NCBI RefSeq assembly: GCF_005938625.1
Contig: NZ_VCNJ01000055.1
Location: 1-38,697 of the forward strand
From: Pseudomonas fluorescens
GTDB taxonomy: Bacteria > Pseudomonadota > Gammaproteobacteria > Pseudomonadales > Pseudomonadaceae
Direction: 5' to 3'
DNA length: 38,697 nt
Positions 24,470 through 32,697 of the stretch are shown piece after piece (positions within the stretch are counted from its first letter, which is position 1; every line of letters begins with the position of its first letter). The notes beneath the pieces are model-generated. The model saw only the letters and a program-made list of their open reading frames with translations, ran no database searches and was not told the origin of the DNA. A program made the translations under genes and the position numbers.

Positions 24470-25519
24470 TTACAGCGCTGGATAGTCGATATAACCGACC
24501 GGCCCTTTACCGTAGAACAACTCCGGACGCGCCTCATTCAACGGCGCATCCGCCTTCAAACGAGCCGGCAGATCCGGATTGGCAATGAACGGCACACCAA
24601 ACGCCACAGCGTCAGCCTTGCCGCTGGCCAGCCACTCGTTGGCGCTGTCCTTGGTAAAGCGTTCGTTAGCAATGTACGGGCCACCGAAAGCTTCTTTCAG
24701 TTGCGGGCCGAGGCTGTCGGCGCCTTCTTTCTCACGGGAGCAGATGAACGCGATGCCGCGCTTGCCCAGTTCACGTGCGACGTAGGTGAAGGTTTCCGCC
24801 AGGTTGTCATCGCCCATGTCATGGGAGTCGGCACGCGGTGCCAGGTGCACACCCACGCGACCAGCTCCCCAGACTTCGATCGCGGCGTCAGTCACTTCCA
24901 GCAGCAGACGTGCACGGTTTTCCAGCGAGCCACCGTAGTTGTCGGTGCGCTGGTTGGTGCTGCTTTGCAGGAACTGGTCGAGCAGGTAACCGTTGGCGCC
25001 GTGGATTTCCACGCCGTCGAAACCGGCGGCTTTGGCGTTTTCGGCACCGGTGCGGTAGGCGTCGACGATGTCGGCGATTTCAGCGGTTTCCAGTGCACGC
25101 GGAGTCGGGTAGTCGGCCAATGGGCGCACCAGGCTGACGTGACCTTTTGGCTGGATCGCGCTCGGTGCCACCGGTGCTTCACCGTTGAGGTACGACGGGT
25201 GCGAGACGCGACCGACGTGCCACAGTTGCAGGAAGATCTTGCCGCCAGCGCCGTGAATGGCTTTGGTGACGTTGGCCCAGCCACGCACTTGATCGTTGGA
25301 CCAGATACCCGGGGTGTCCGGGTAGCCAACGCCCATTGGCGTCACCGAAGTGGCTTCGCTGAGGATCAGGCCAGCGGACGCACGTTGTACGTAGTACTCG
25401 GCCATCAGCGCGTTTGGTACACGACCTTCGTCAGCGCGGCAGCGGGTCAGTGGGGCCATGATGATGCGGTTGGCCAGCTCGATGTCGCCCAGTTTGATCG
25501 GATCAAAAATAGTTGCCAT
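24470..25519 (-). CDS. xenB: Old yellow enzyme, xenobiotic reductase B type
   Basis: A 349-residue FMN-dependent TIM-barrel reductase that uses NADPH to reduce activated alkenes, nitrate esters and nitroaromatics; XenB of P. fluorescens and P. putida is known for nitroglycerin and TNT. Visible residues are T25 (PLTRC) near the flavin, the substrate-binding pair H173/N176 in EIHGANGYLLDQFLQ, and RTDNYGGSLENRARL (189-203). I chose the ATG at 25517-25519, giving MATIFDPIKLG with GAGGG upstream; earlier starts add unrelated residues. It lies 28 bp after the MFS gene in an arsR-MFS-xenB operon. The physiological substrate is unknown. Confidence 0.88.
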   Translation of the reverse strand: MATIFDPIKLGDIELANRIIMAPLTRCRADEGRVPNALMAEYYVQRASAGLILSEATSVTPMGVGYPDTPGIWSNDQVRGWANVTKAIHGAGGKIFLQLWHVGRVSHPSYLNGEAPVAPSAIQPKGHVSLVRPLADYPTPRALETAEIADIVDAYRTGAENAKAAGFDGVEIHGANGYLLDQFLQSSTNQRTDNYGGSLENRARLLLEVTDAAIEVWGAGRVGVHLAPRADSHDMGDDNLAETFTYVARELGKRGIAFICSREKEGADSLGPQLKEAFGGPYIANERFTKDSANEWLASGKADAVAFGVPFIANPDLPARLKADAPLNEARPELFYGKGPVGYIDYPAL

Positions 25520-25547
25520 GTCTACAACCCTCGTAAGTGGAAAGTGA

Positions 25548-26714
25548 TCAGTTAGTTGCCGGGGCCAGATCGGCATTGCCGTTCTGACGGAAAGTAATCA
25601 GCGTCACCAGCAGCGCAAGCACGGCCAGCGCGGCGGCGGCGAGCGGAACGCTGGTCAGGCCGTAGCCGTGGGCGATGACGCTGCCGCCGACCCAGGCGCC
25701 GAGTGCGTTACCGACGTTGAAAGCGCCGATGTTCAGAGTCGACACCAGGTTCGGTGCGGCTTTGCCGAAGGTCACCACGTTGACTTGCAGCGCCGGTACG
25801 GCGGCGAAACACGCGGTGGCCCAGAGGAACAGGGTGATTTCAGTCGGGATCAGCGCGACGCTGGTCCAGGTCAGTACGGTGGAGACCACGGCCATGGCGA
25901 CGAACACGCCGATCAGCGTGGCGGCCATGCCTTTGTCGGCGAGTTTGCCGCCGATGATGTTGCCGACGGTCAGGCCCAGGCCAATCAGCATCAGCGTCCA
26001 GGTCACGCCACGCGGCGACACACCGGTGACTTCGCCGAGCAGCGGGGCAACGTAGGTGAACAGGGTGAAGACGGAAGCGGCGAATAGCGCGGTCATGCTC
26101 AGCGACAGCCAGATCCCGGCCCCTTTGAGGGCGGCGAGTTCGGCACGCATGTCGAGTTTTTCCTCATCGCGCTTGGCCGGCAGGAAGCGGATCAGGCCGA
26201 TCAGCGCAATCACACCGATGACGGTGACGGCCCAGAAGGTCGAGCGCCAGCCGTATTGCTGACCCAGCGCAGTGCCCAGCGGTACACCAAGGACGTTGGC
26301 CAGGGTCAGACCTGTGAACATCAGGGCCACCGCCGAAGCACGCTTGTTGGCCGGCACCAGATTGGCCGCCACTACCGAACCGATACCGAAGAACGCACCG
26401 TGACACAGAGCGGTGATCACACGGGCAAACATCAGCACGTTGTAGTCACTGGCAATCGCACAGAGCAGGTTGCCGACAATAAAGATGCCCATCAACGCGA
26501 CCAGCGCTGCTTTACGCGGCAGTCTGGCGGTGGCCATTGCCATGAACGGCGCACCGATCGCCACACCGAGGGCGTAACCGGTCACCAGCCAGCCGGCGCC
26601 GGGGATCGACACACCGAGGTCGGCCGCCACATTGGGCAGCAGGCCCATGATGACGAATTCGGTGGTGCCGATGGCGAAGGCGCTCAAGGCGAGGATGAGT
26701 AGCGAAAGGGGCAT
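25548..26714 (-). CDS. MFS efflux transporter (DHA1-like)
   Basis: A 388-residue inner-membrane protein with twelve hydrophobic segments. It begins LSLLILALSAFAIGTTEFVI (3-22), typical of the sugar-efflux/drug-efflux DHA1 group. The stretch ASDYNVLMFARVITALCHGA and a following IGSVVAANLVPANKRASAVA also fit it. AAGGAAA precedes the ATG. The substrate cannot be named; the position between an ArsR regulator and an old yellow enzyme suggests export of a toxic electrophile or its product. Confidence 0.85.
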   Translation of the reverse strand: MPLSLLILALSAFAIGTTEFVIMGLLPNVAADLGVSIPGAGWLVTGYALGVAIGAPFMAMATARLPRKAALVALMGIFIVGNLLCAIASDYNVLMFARVITALCHGAFFGIGSVVAANLVPANKRASAVALMFTGLTLANVLGVPLGTALGQQYGWRSTFWAVTVIGVIALIGLIRFLPAKRDEEKLDMRAELAALKGAGIWLSLSMTALFAASVFTLFTYVAPLLGEVTGVSPRGVTWTLMLIGLGLTVGNIIGGKLADKGMAATLIGVFVAMAVVSTVLTWTSVALIPTEITLFLWATACFAAVPALQVNVVTFGKAAPNLVSTLNIGAFNVGNALGAWVGGSVIAHGYGLTSVPLAAAALAVLALLVTLITFRQNGNADLAPATN

Positions 26715-26748
26715 GCTTGTTTCCTTGTCGGCTGACTGACGTTAAGGG

Positions 26749-27051
26749 TCAGAGCTCTTTACTGAGGGTGCTGAGGAACGCCTGGATCACGTCCTCGTTA
26801 CGTTTGAAAAAGTGCCACTGACCGGCCTTCTGGCTGCTGATCAGACCGGCGCGTTGCAATGTCGCGAGGTGTGCCGAAACGGTCGACTGCGACAGGCCGC
26901 AGCGTTGATCGATCTGCCCGGCACAGATGCCGTACTCGTGGTTGTGCAACTGTTCCGGAAATTCGTTCTTCGGGTCTTTCAGCCAGTTGAGGATGTCTCG
27001 CCGTACTGGGTGCGCCAGGGCTTTTATTATTTCGTCGAGGTCGAGGTTCAT
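26749..27051 (-). CDS. ArsR-family winged-helix regulator
   Basis: A 100-residue repressor-type protein. The winged helix includes CGLSQSTVSAHLATLQRAGL at 51-70. Its only cysteines are C43 and C51, in GICAGQIDQRC, just before and at the start of the HTH. They do not form the ELCVCDL metal site of ArsR/SmtB proteins, so thiol or electrophile sensing is a reasonable guess. It is the first gene of the operon with the MFS and xenB genes (34 bp gap). Repeated TATCGCG sequences upstream are likely operators. Confidence 0.85.
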   Translation of the reverse strand: MNLDLDEIIKALAHPVRRDILNWLKDPKNEFPEQLHNHEYGICAGQIDQRCGLSQSTVSAHLATLQRAGLISSQKAGQWHFFKRNEDVIQAFLSTLSKEL

Positions 27052-27080
27052 GGCAGGGTGCTCACAATGTTTACAACGCT

Positions 27081-27180
27081 ATATCGCGATGTGGCGAAAT
27101 ATAAATCGTTAGATCGCGATACACCAATATGATTTTGATCTGACGTCAGCATAAATTGGTATATCGCGTTATAACGATAC
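27081..27180 (-). promoter_or_regulatory. Repeated ATATCGCGAT sites upstream of the arsR operon
   Basis: Related decamers occur at 27081-27090 (ATATCGCGAT), 27111-27120 (AGATCGCGAT) and 27161-27170 (ATATCGCGTT). The last overlaps a perfect palindrome CGTTATAACG at 27167-27176. The region is AT-rich and should hold the operon promoter. These sites are likely bound by the ArsR regulator; acpH reads away on the other side and might share them. Confidence 0.6.
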
Positions 27181-27221
27181 ATGGGTGTATGGCTTATGGG
27201 CCGCAGTGCTAAGCTGCGCCC

Positions 27222-27806
27222 ATGAACTATCTCGCACATTTACACCTCGGTGGCCAGCGCCCCGGGCAACTGCTCGGCAGTCTGTATGGCGATTTCGTCA
27301 AAGGCCGGCTGCAAGGGCAGTTTGCGCCGGAGGTGGAAGCGGCCATTCAGCTGCATCGGCGGATTGACGTGTTCACTGACCGCCATCCGTTGGTGGACAT
27401 CGCGCTGGGGCGGTTTTCCGATACGCGGCGGCGATATGCCGGGATCGTTCTCGATGTGTTTTTCGATCATTGCCTGGCGCGGGACTGGCGTTTGTATGCC
27501 GATCAGCCGCTGGAGGTATTCACCGCGGATGTGTATCGGGTGCTGACCCACGAACGGCAACTGCCCGAGCGACTGGCGAAGATCGCCCCGCACATGGTCG
27601 CTAACGACTGGCTGGGTTCGTATCAGGAATTTGAAGTGCTGGAGCAGGTGTTGCGCGGGATCTCGCGGCGACTGAGCCGGCCGGAGGAGCTGGCGGGGGC
27701 GATGCAGGAATTGCGGCGGTTGTATGAGCCGTTGAGCGAAGACTTCCGGCTTTTCTACCCAAAACTTCAGGACTTCGCACAATCCCCCCATACACAGAAA
27801 ATCTAA
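27222..27806 (+). CDS. acpH: Acyl-carrier-protein phosphodiesterase
   Basis: A 194-residue cytoplasmic protein of the AcpH/YajB (DUF479) family, which in E. coli removes the 4'-phosphopantetheine arm from acyl carrier protein. Visible family features are MNYLAHLHLG at the N-terminus, GSLYGDFVKGRL (about 19-30), HRRIDVFTDRHP (about 45-56) and IVLDVFFDHCLARDW (about 75-89). The conserved Asp and His are probably the HD-like metal site. The ATG has only a weak upstream Shine-Dalgarno. It stands alone. Confidence 0.85.
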   Translation: MNYLAHLHLGGQRPGQLLGSLYGDFVKGRLQGQFAPEVEAAIQLHRRIDVFTDRHPLVDIALGRFSDTRRRYAGIVLDVFFDHCLARDWRLYADQPLEVFTADVYRVLTHERQLPERLAKIAPHMVANDWLGSYQEFEVLEQVLRGISRRLSRPEELAGAMQELRRLYEPLSEDFRLFYPKLQDFAQSPHTQKI

Positions 27807-27896
27807 TGTAGGAGTGAGCCTGCTCGCGATAGCGGTGTGTCAGTCGACATTAGTATTGACTGACACACCGCTATCGCGAGCAGGCTCACTCCTACA
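27807..27896. repeat. Long perfect palindrome, GAGCCTGCTCGCGATAGCGGT family
   Basis: Two perfect 39-bp arms (27807-27845 and 27858-27896) enclose a 12-nt loop. The left arm begins at the base after the acpH stop. It lies between convergent acpH and olsA. It is a REPIN-like pair of REP sequences and as RNA would form a very stable hairpin. Confidence 0.92.
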
Positions 27897-27910
27897 GGGG
27901 ATTTGTGTTT

Positions 27911-28708
27911 TCAGGCGGCAATCAATTCGCCGGCGCGACGCGGTTCAGCCGGTTTCGCCACCTCACCAAACAACGCCTTCTGCACCGCCTGCTGCGCCTC
28001 GAACGCCAATGCCGCACGCTCACGACCCTGACAGGCAATCGGCTTGAGCAGGTGCACTTCAACGTCGCCGCAATCGTTGCTGAACAGGCGCATCAGGTGC
28101 GAGAGCAGATCGTCGTCACCAATAAACGGCGCCAGCGCATCGATTTCGCCATCGCGCAGATAACGGATCGCCACCGGTTGCAGCATCACTTCGGAATCAA
28201 TCGCCGCCGCCAGTAAGCGACCATGAAAGGTACGCAGCGAACGACCATCGGTGGTGGTGCCTTCCGGAAACATCAGCAACGCATGATCGGTCTGCAAGTG
28301 ACGGGTCATCTGCTTGCGGATCAACTGGCTGTCGCCCGAACCGCGACGAATGAACAGGCTGCCAGCCTTCGCCGCGAGCCAACCGGCCACCGGCCAGGTA
28401 CGCACTTCGGCCTTGGACAGAAACGACAGCGGCGTGAGCATCCCCAGCAGCGGAATGTCCGTCCATGAAACGTGGTTGCTGACCCACAGCATCGGTTGCT
28501 TGGGCAACTCACCGTGCACGGTTACGCGAAAGGGCAGGGCGTTGCTCAGGCGAGCCATGAAGAAGCGCGACCAGCGCTGACGCCGCTCCATCGAATGTGC
28601 CAAACCAATTCGTTCGAATACGCCGAATACGCTGGCCATGGTCAAGCCCAGCGACACCACCAGCAGCACCCGCGCGATCCGCGCGTACACGCGCAGCCGG
28701 CTCATCAC
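27911..28708 (-). CDS. olsA: Lyso-ornithine lipid O-acyltransferase
   Basis: A 265-residue membrane-associated acyltransferase of the PlsC family that adds the second acyl chain to lyso-ornithine lipid. The catalytic NHVSWTD (H79, D84) and FPEGTTTDG (147-155) motifs are visible. An N-terminal hydrophobic helix (about 12-29) should anchor it to the inner membrane. The start overlaps the upstream olsB stop by four bases. The partner gene makes OlsA far more likely than a general PlsC. Two adjacent ATGs make the exact start uncertain by one codon. Confidence 0.88.
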   Translation of the reverse strand: MMSRLRVYARIARVLLVVSLGLTMASVFGVFERIGLAHSMERRQRWSRFFMARLSNALPFRVTVHGELPKQPMLWVSNHVSWTDIPLLGMLTPLSFLSKAEVRTWPVAGWLAAKAGSLFIRRGSGDSQLIRKQMTRHLQTDHALLMFPEGTTTDGRSLRTFHGRLLAAAIDSEVMLQPVAIRYLRDGEIDALAPFIGDDDLLSHLMRLFSNDCGDVEVHLLKPIACQGRERAALAFEAQQAVQKALFGEVAKPAEPRRAGELIAA

Positions 28709-29460
28709 ACGGCCGCCTTGAAGTGCTTGGCGTAGCGCGGGCAGAGTTCGTCGCGCTTGAGCAGGATAAACACGTCGGCGACCTGGAAGTCTTCATCCCA
28801 GCACGGCTCGCCGCAGATCTTCGCGCCCAGGCGCATATAGGCCTTGAGCAGTGGCGGCATTTCGGCGATCACGTTCGATGGAATATCCAGCGTCGGCAGC
28901 GGTTTTTTCGGCTCGGCGCGCAGGTGTTCGGTGCACAGATAACGTTCGCGCAGACGCTGCATGATCGCGTGGGCCTGAATGCCGCCGTCCTGCATCGGGA
29001 TGCTCGCGCAGCCCATCAAGTAGCTGTAACCGCCCTGATTTAACACTTCGGCCAACTCGCCCCACAACACCGCGATGGTGCCGCCGTTGCGGTAAGCCGG
29101 GTCGACGCAGGTGCGGCCGATTTCGAGGATCGGGCCTTGCAGATGCGCGAGGCCATGCAGGCTGAATTCTTCTTCGCTGTAGAACTTGCCGAGGCTGCTG
29201 GCGGCGGTGTGATCGAGCAGGCGGGTGGTAGCGACCAAACGGCCGGTGTTCAAATCACGCACGCCGATGTGGCTGCAGTGAACATCATAATCATCCATGT
29301 CCAGACCCAGTTCCGCGCCTTTCAGTTTGGCGTTGAACTCGCCGCTGAAGACGTTGAAGCGCAGGGCCTGGGCTTGCTGCAAGGCCTCGGCGCCGATCAG
29401 GCGTTCGGCTTGCAGGCGGCGTTCATTGCCGGTGTCGCTGATGCGGGCGATCTGAGTCAT
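28705..29460 (-). CDS. olsB: L-ornithine N-alpha-acyltransferase
   Basis: A 251-residue GNAT-like enzyme that acylates ornithine with a 3-hydroxyacyl chain from ACP, the first step in ornithine lipid synthesis. Family features are ALQQAQALRFNVFSGEFNAK near 26-45, LEIGRTCVDPAYRNGGTIAV near 112-131 and LMGCASIPMQDGG near 147-159. The ATG at 29458-29460 has GGAGAT upstream on its strand. OlsB and OlsA form an operon, as in P. aeruginosa PA4351-PA4350 (from memory). Ornithine lipids replace phospholipids under phosphate limitation; no Pho box was recognised here. Confidence 0.9.
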   Translation of the reverse strand: MTQIARISDTGNERRLQAERLIGAEALQQAQALRFNVFSGEFNAKLKGAELGLDMDDYDVHCSHIGVRDLNTGRLVATTRLLDHTAASSLGKFYSEEEFSLHGLAHLQGPILEIGRTCVDPAYRNGGTIAVLWGELAEVLNQGGYSYLMGCASIPMQDGGIQAHAIMQRLRERYLCTEHLRAEPKKPLPTLDIPSNVIAEMPPLLKAYMRLGAKICGEPCWDEDFQVADVFILLKRDELCPRYAKHFKAAV

Positions 29461-29613
29461 GTGAATCTCCGTACGGGCCTTTAACCCGTCGTGGGTTGCA
29501 GCCGATCGACTTTCTTTATGCAGCCGTGTTGTGCAAAGTCAGGCTATGTAGCCCCGGTGTCATCGCCATGAACGTTCGGTGATGCTTATATGACAGCCCA
29601 CAAGGAGCCTCTT

Positions 29614-30492
29614 ATGCCCTGGCCAGATCTGCTGCACAGCCGTGAACGATTGCCCGCCGTTGCTGACCTGGCCGAGGGTTTTGCGACGTTGTTGCAGCAG
29701 TTGGGCAACGTCACACCGTTCGAGTTGGCGGTCACGGGCGGGCGGCGGATGGCGACGCCGGGGTTGGCGTTTCTGGTCGGATACCAAGCGGCATTGCGCA
29801 TGTTGTGGCCGAGTGCGCCGCTGAGCCTCGGCGCTTTGTGTGCGACCGAACAGCGCAGTTTGCGTCCGGCGGACATGCAGACGCGGCTGAGCGATTTGCG
29901 CCTGAGTGGGCGCAAGGATTTCGTCACTGCCGGCGATGCGGCGGACTGGTTGCTGATTGCTGCGCGCAGTGAAGAGCCCGGTGAAACGCCGCGTTTGAGT
30001 CTGGCGGTGGTCTATCCCGGCGAGCCCGGGGTGACCGTGAAAAAACTGCCAGCGCTGCCGTTGATGCCAGACATCAGCCATGGGCGGCTGCAGCTTGATA
30101 ACGCGTTGTGCGAGTTGTTGGCCGGCGATGGTTGGGACGCCTACGTCAAACCGTTTCGTACGCTTGAGGACGTCTATGTATTGAGCGCGATGACCGCTTG
30201 GCTGTATGGCGTCGGGCAGGACAGTGACTGGCCGCAGGCGCTGCAATTGCGTTTGCTGGCATTGTTGGCCGGGTGCGCGGAGGCGAGCCGGCAACCGCCG
30301 AATAATCCTGCCGGGCATGTGTTGCTGGGTGGATTATTTGCGCAGTTTGCGGCGCTGGAGGGGGAGGTGAGTCAGGCGTTGGCTGACGGCCCGGCAGAAT
30401 GGGCGCAGATGTGGCAGCGCGATCAAGGCGTGATGCAGTTGGCTGCGGGGGCTCGGGCCAAGCGTCTAGCCAAGGCTTTGGCGGTGAATTGA
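29614..30492 (+). CDS. Acyl-CoA-dehydrogenase-like protein
   Basis: A 292-residue protein with the layout of an acyl-CoA dehydrogenase. A helical N-terminus is followed by a beta-domain (LSDLRLSGRKDFVTAGDAADWLLIAARS, about 91-118) that resembles the flavoprotein middle domain, then a helical C-terminal part. It is shorter than the usual 380 or so residues, and I cannot point to the catalytic Glu, so it may be a degenerate or specialised member. I chose the ATG at 29614, because AAGGAG lies 8 nt upstream; an in-frame ATG at 29590 lacks this. It is divergent from olsB. Confidence 0.7.
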   Translation: MPWPDLLHSRERLPAVADLAEGFATLLQQLGNVTPFELAVTGGRRMATPGLAFLVGYQAALRMLWPSAPLSLGALCATEQRSLRPADMQTRLSDLRLSGRKDFVTAGDAADWLLIAARSEEPGETPRLSLAVVYPGEPGVTVKKLPALPLMPDISHGRLQLDNALCELLAGDGWDAYVKPFRTLEDVYVLSAMTAWLYGVGQDSDWPQALQLRLLALLAGCAEASRQPPNNPAGHVLLGGLFAQFAALEGEVSQALADGPAEWAQMWQRDQGVMQLAAGARAKRLAKALAVN

Positions 30493-30500
30493 TCGGCCCC

Positions 30501-30520
30501 TTCGCGAGCTTGCTCGCGAA
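30501..30520. repeat. Solitary REP-like palindrome
   Basis: TTCGCGAGCTTGCTCGCGAA is a 9-bp stem with a 2-nt loop. It is the single-copy core of the paired family at 33873-33964. It lies 8 bp after the stop of the acyl-CoA-dehydrogenase-like gene and has no T-run. Confidence 0.8.
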
Positions 30521-30595
30521 AGCGATCTCATCATCACCACACATCTGTCATCAACCCCGACTAATCTCAGCAGGTTCTCCCCAAGAGCCCTTCTC

Positions 30596-31669
30596 ATGTG
30601 CAAAGGCCTGTTGCTGTTTCTGCTGCTGATCAGCTTCACCGTTCACGCCGAACAATGGCCGGGTGAAGAATGGCCAACCGGCCCGAAGGTCACCGATCCA
30701 GAGGCACTGGAAAATTACGCCTTCCCACCCCGCGATGACGCTACTCGCCAAGGCATCCGCACCGATGCCCTGCTGATCATCCGCGACGGCCAGATCATCT
30801 ACGAACGCTACGCCGGCCCGACCACCGAGCAAACCCCGCACCTGACCTGGTCGATCAGCAAAAGCCTGATGGCCACCGTGCTCGGTGTGGCGTATGGCGA
30901 AGGCCTGTTCAAACTCGAAGACCCGGCTGTGCAGTTCTACCCGCCACTGGAAAAACACCCCGCGATAAAAATCGCCGATCTGCTGCACTGGGCCTCCGGC
31001 ATCGATTGGCAGGAAGACTACGAATATGCGCCGCTGAAGTCCTCGGTGGTGGCGATGCTTTACACCCGTGGTCATCACGACATGGCCGCGTTCACCGCCG
31101 ACCACAGTAGCTACGCCGCTCCTGGGCAGGCCTTCCGCTATTCCAGCGGCGACAGCAACCTGCTTGCGGCAGCGTTGAAAACTATCGTCGGCCCGCAGCG
31201 TTATGCGGATTATCCGTGGACGGCGTTGTTCGAACCATTGGGCATCCGCCACGCCGTGTGGGAAACCGATGCCAGCGGCACGTTTGTCGCTTCTTCTTAT
31301 GTTTATCTCACTGCGCGGGATCTGGCGCGAGTCGGGTTGCTGATGGCCCGCGACGGTCGTTGGGAGGAGCGGCAAGTGCTGCCCAAAGATTGGCTCGCGT
31401 TCAACCTTGAACCCTTCGCCGGATACAAGGCTCATCAGGACGAAGCCGTGCCCGGCGGCCAATGGTGGCTCAATCGTCCCGTCGGTGGCGCCGCATCACC
31501 GTGGCCCGATGCACCGCCGGACACCTTCGCTGCCTTGGGCCGCTGGGGCCAGGCGCTGTACGTGATTCCCAGCGAGAAACTGCTGATCGTGCGTTACGCC
31601 GATGACCGCGATGGCAGCTACCGCCATAACGAACTGCTCAAACGCGTGCTGAAGGCGGTGCGGCCATGA
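30596..31669 (+). CDS. Periplasmic serine hydrolase, beta-lactamase/NylB-like
   Basis: A 357-residue protein of the class C beta-lactamase/penicillin-binding superfamily. The signal peptide is about 1-18 (LLLFLLLISFTVHA), so it is periplasmic or secreted. The active-site SxxK is S86-I-S-K89 in TWSISKSL. Y182 in RYSSGDSN is the likely second catalytic residue. GRWGQALYVIP near 323-333 replaces the KTG box, as in 6-aminohexanoate-dimer hydrolases and esterases. It is therefore probably an amidase or esterase, not a true beta-lactamase. It overlaps the next small gene by four bases. Confidence 0.85.
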   Translation: MCKGLLLFLLLISFTVHAEQWPGEEWPTGPKVTDPEALENYAFPPRDDATRQGIRTDALLIIRDGQIIYERYAGPTTEQTPHLTWSISKSLMATVLGVAYGEGLFKLEDPAVQFYPPLEKHPAIKIADLLHWASGIDWQEDYEYAPLKSSVVAMLYTRGHHDMAAFTADHSSYAAPGQAFRYSSGDSNLLAAALKTIVGPQRYADYPWTALFEPLGIRHAVWETDASGTFVASSYVYLTARDLARVGLLMARDGRWEERQVLPKDWLAFNLEPFAGYKAHQDEAVPGGQWWLNRPVGGAASPWPDAPPDTFAALGRWGQALYVIPSEKLLIVRYADDRDGSYRHNELLKRVLKAVRP

Positions 31670-31962
31670 AGCGCTTTTTGTTGTTGCTGCTTGTTTTGCT
31701 GCTCGGCTGGATCGGCTACGAGCGCGAAAACCTGTGGGCCTTCCCCGACATCATCAGCGCATACACCGCCAAGGAATATTGTTCGTGCCGGTATGTGATG
31801 AACAACGATGCCGAGTATTGCCGTGGTTATGTGAAGCAGTGGCTGCCGACCAGCGCATTTACCGATGACCCCGCCAGCAAAACCATCACGGTCAGCGGCA
31901 TGGGCCGCAGCAACAGCGCCCAGTGGTTGAGCGAACGCCAAGGCTGTCGTTTACAGCCTTAA
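31666..31962 (+). CDS. Small membrane-anchored or exported Cys-containing protein
   Basis: A 98-residue protein with an N-terminal hydrophobic segment (4-16, FLLLLLVLLLGWI) after MKR, either a signal peptide or an anchor. Four cysteines, C39, C41, C52 and C94, lie in the predicted periplasmic part and could form two disulfides. Its ATGA overlap with the serine hydrolase gene implies co-translation and joint function. I do not recognise a named domain. Codon usage resembles the neighbours. Confidence 0.75.
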   Translation: MKRFLLLLLVLLLGWIGYERENLWAFPDIISAYTAKEYCSCRYVMNNDAEYCRGYVKQWLPTSAFTDDPASKTITVSGMGRSNSAQWLSERQGCRLQP

Positions 31963-32035
31963 AAGATCGCAGCCTTCGGCAGCTCCTACAGGATCGGGTC
32001 CACCCTGTAGGAGCTGCCGAAGGCTGCGATCTTTT
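31961..32035. repeat. Inverted repeat, GATCGCAGCCTTCGGCAGCTC family
   Basis: Perfect 32-bp arms (31961-31992 and 32004-32035) with an 11-nt loop. The left arm overlaps the stop codon of the small Cys protein. The AAAA/TTTT ends make it a candidate terminator before yceI. Confidence 0.9.
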
Positions 32036-32105
32036 GATCTTGATGTTGCAATAACGGCATAGGCGGTTAAGGTTCGTGCAGGTTTATCGGCCCCACGAGA
32101 GTTCA

Positions 32106-32696
32106 ATGTTCAACCGCTCCCTCTGTGCAACCCTGTCCAGCCTGTTGCTCGCCGCCGTCGCGCTGCCGGCGCAGGCCAACTGGTATCTTGACGGCGAGTC
32201 GTCGCGGCTGTCGTTCGTCAGCACAAAAAACGCCAATGTCTCCGAAGTGCAGCGCTTTCTGGTGCTGCATGGCAAGGTCGACCCTAACGGTCGCGCCGAA
32301 GTCGAAGTCGAGCTGGATTCGATCAACAGCGGCATCCCGCTGCGTGATGAGCGCATGCGTAAGGAGCTGTTCCAGATCGAGCAATTCCCCGAAGCGACCA
32401 TCACCACCCAGATCGATCTGCGCCCGATCAACGATCTGGCCCCCGGTGCGCAACTGGAATTGCGCCTGCCGCTGACCGTCAACCTGCATGGCAAGCAACA
32501 CGAATACCCGGCCGAGCTGCTGGCGACGCGTCTCGATGACCGGCGCTTTCAAGTTGTCACTCTGGAACCGCTGGTGATAAACGCCGAGGATTTTGATCTG
32601 GCGCCGGGGCTGGAAAGCCTGCGCAAACTCGCCGACCTGTCGGCGATCAGTCTGTCGGTGCCGGTGGGTGCGGTGCTGATCTTCACGGCGCGCTGA
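32106..32696 (+). CDS. YceI-family periplasmic lipid-binding protein
   Basis: A 196-residue protein with a signal peptide (about 1-23, ending ALPAQA-NW). The YceI lipocalin-like domain begins WYLDGESSRLSFVSTKNANV, with later VELDSINSGIPLRDERMRKE and LPLTVNLHGKQHEYPAELLA. YceI proteins bind isoprenoid or fatty-acyl chains; the ligand here is unknown. I chose the ATG at 32106 because the in-frame start 30 bp earlier adds residues before the signal peptide. It ends one base before the phospholipase-D-family gene, so the two are co-transcribed. Confidence 0.85.
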   Translation: MFNRSLCATLSSLLLAAVALPAQANWYLDGESSRLSFVSTKNANVSEVQRFLVLHGKVDPNGRAEVEVELDSINSGIPLRDERMRKELFQIEQFPEATITTQIDLRPINDLAPGAQLELRLPLTVNLHGKQHEYPAELLATRLDDRRFQVVTLEPLVINAEDFDLAPGLESLRKLADLSAISLSVPVGAVLIFTAR

Positions 32697-32697
32697 C

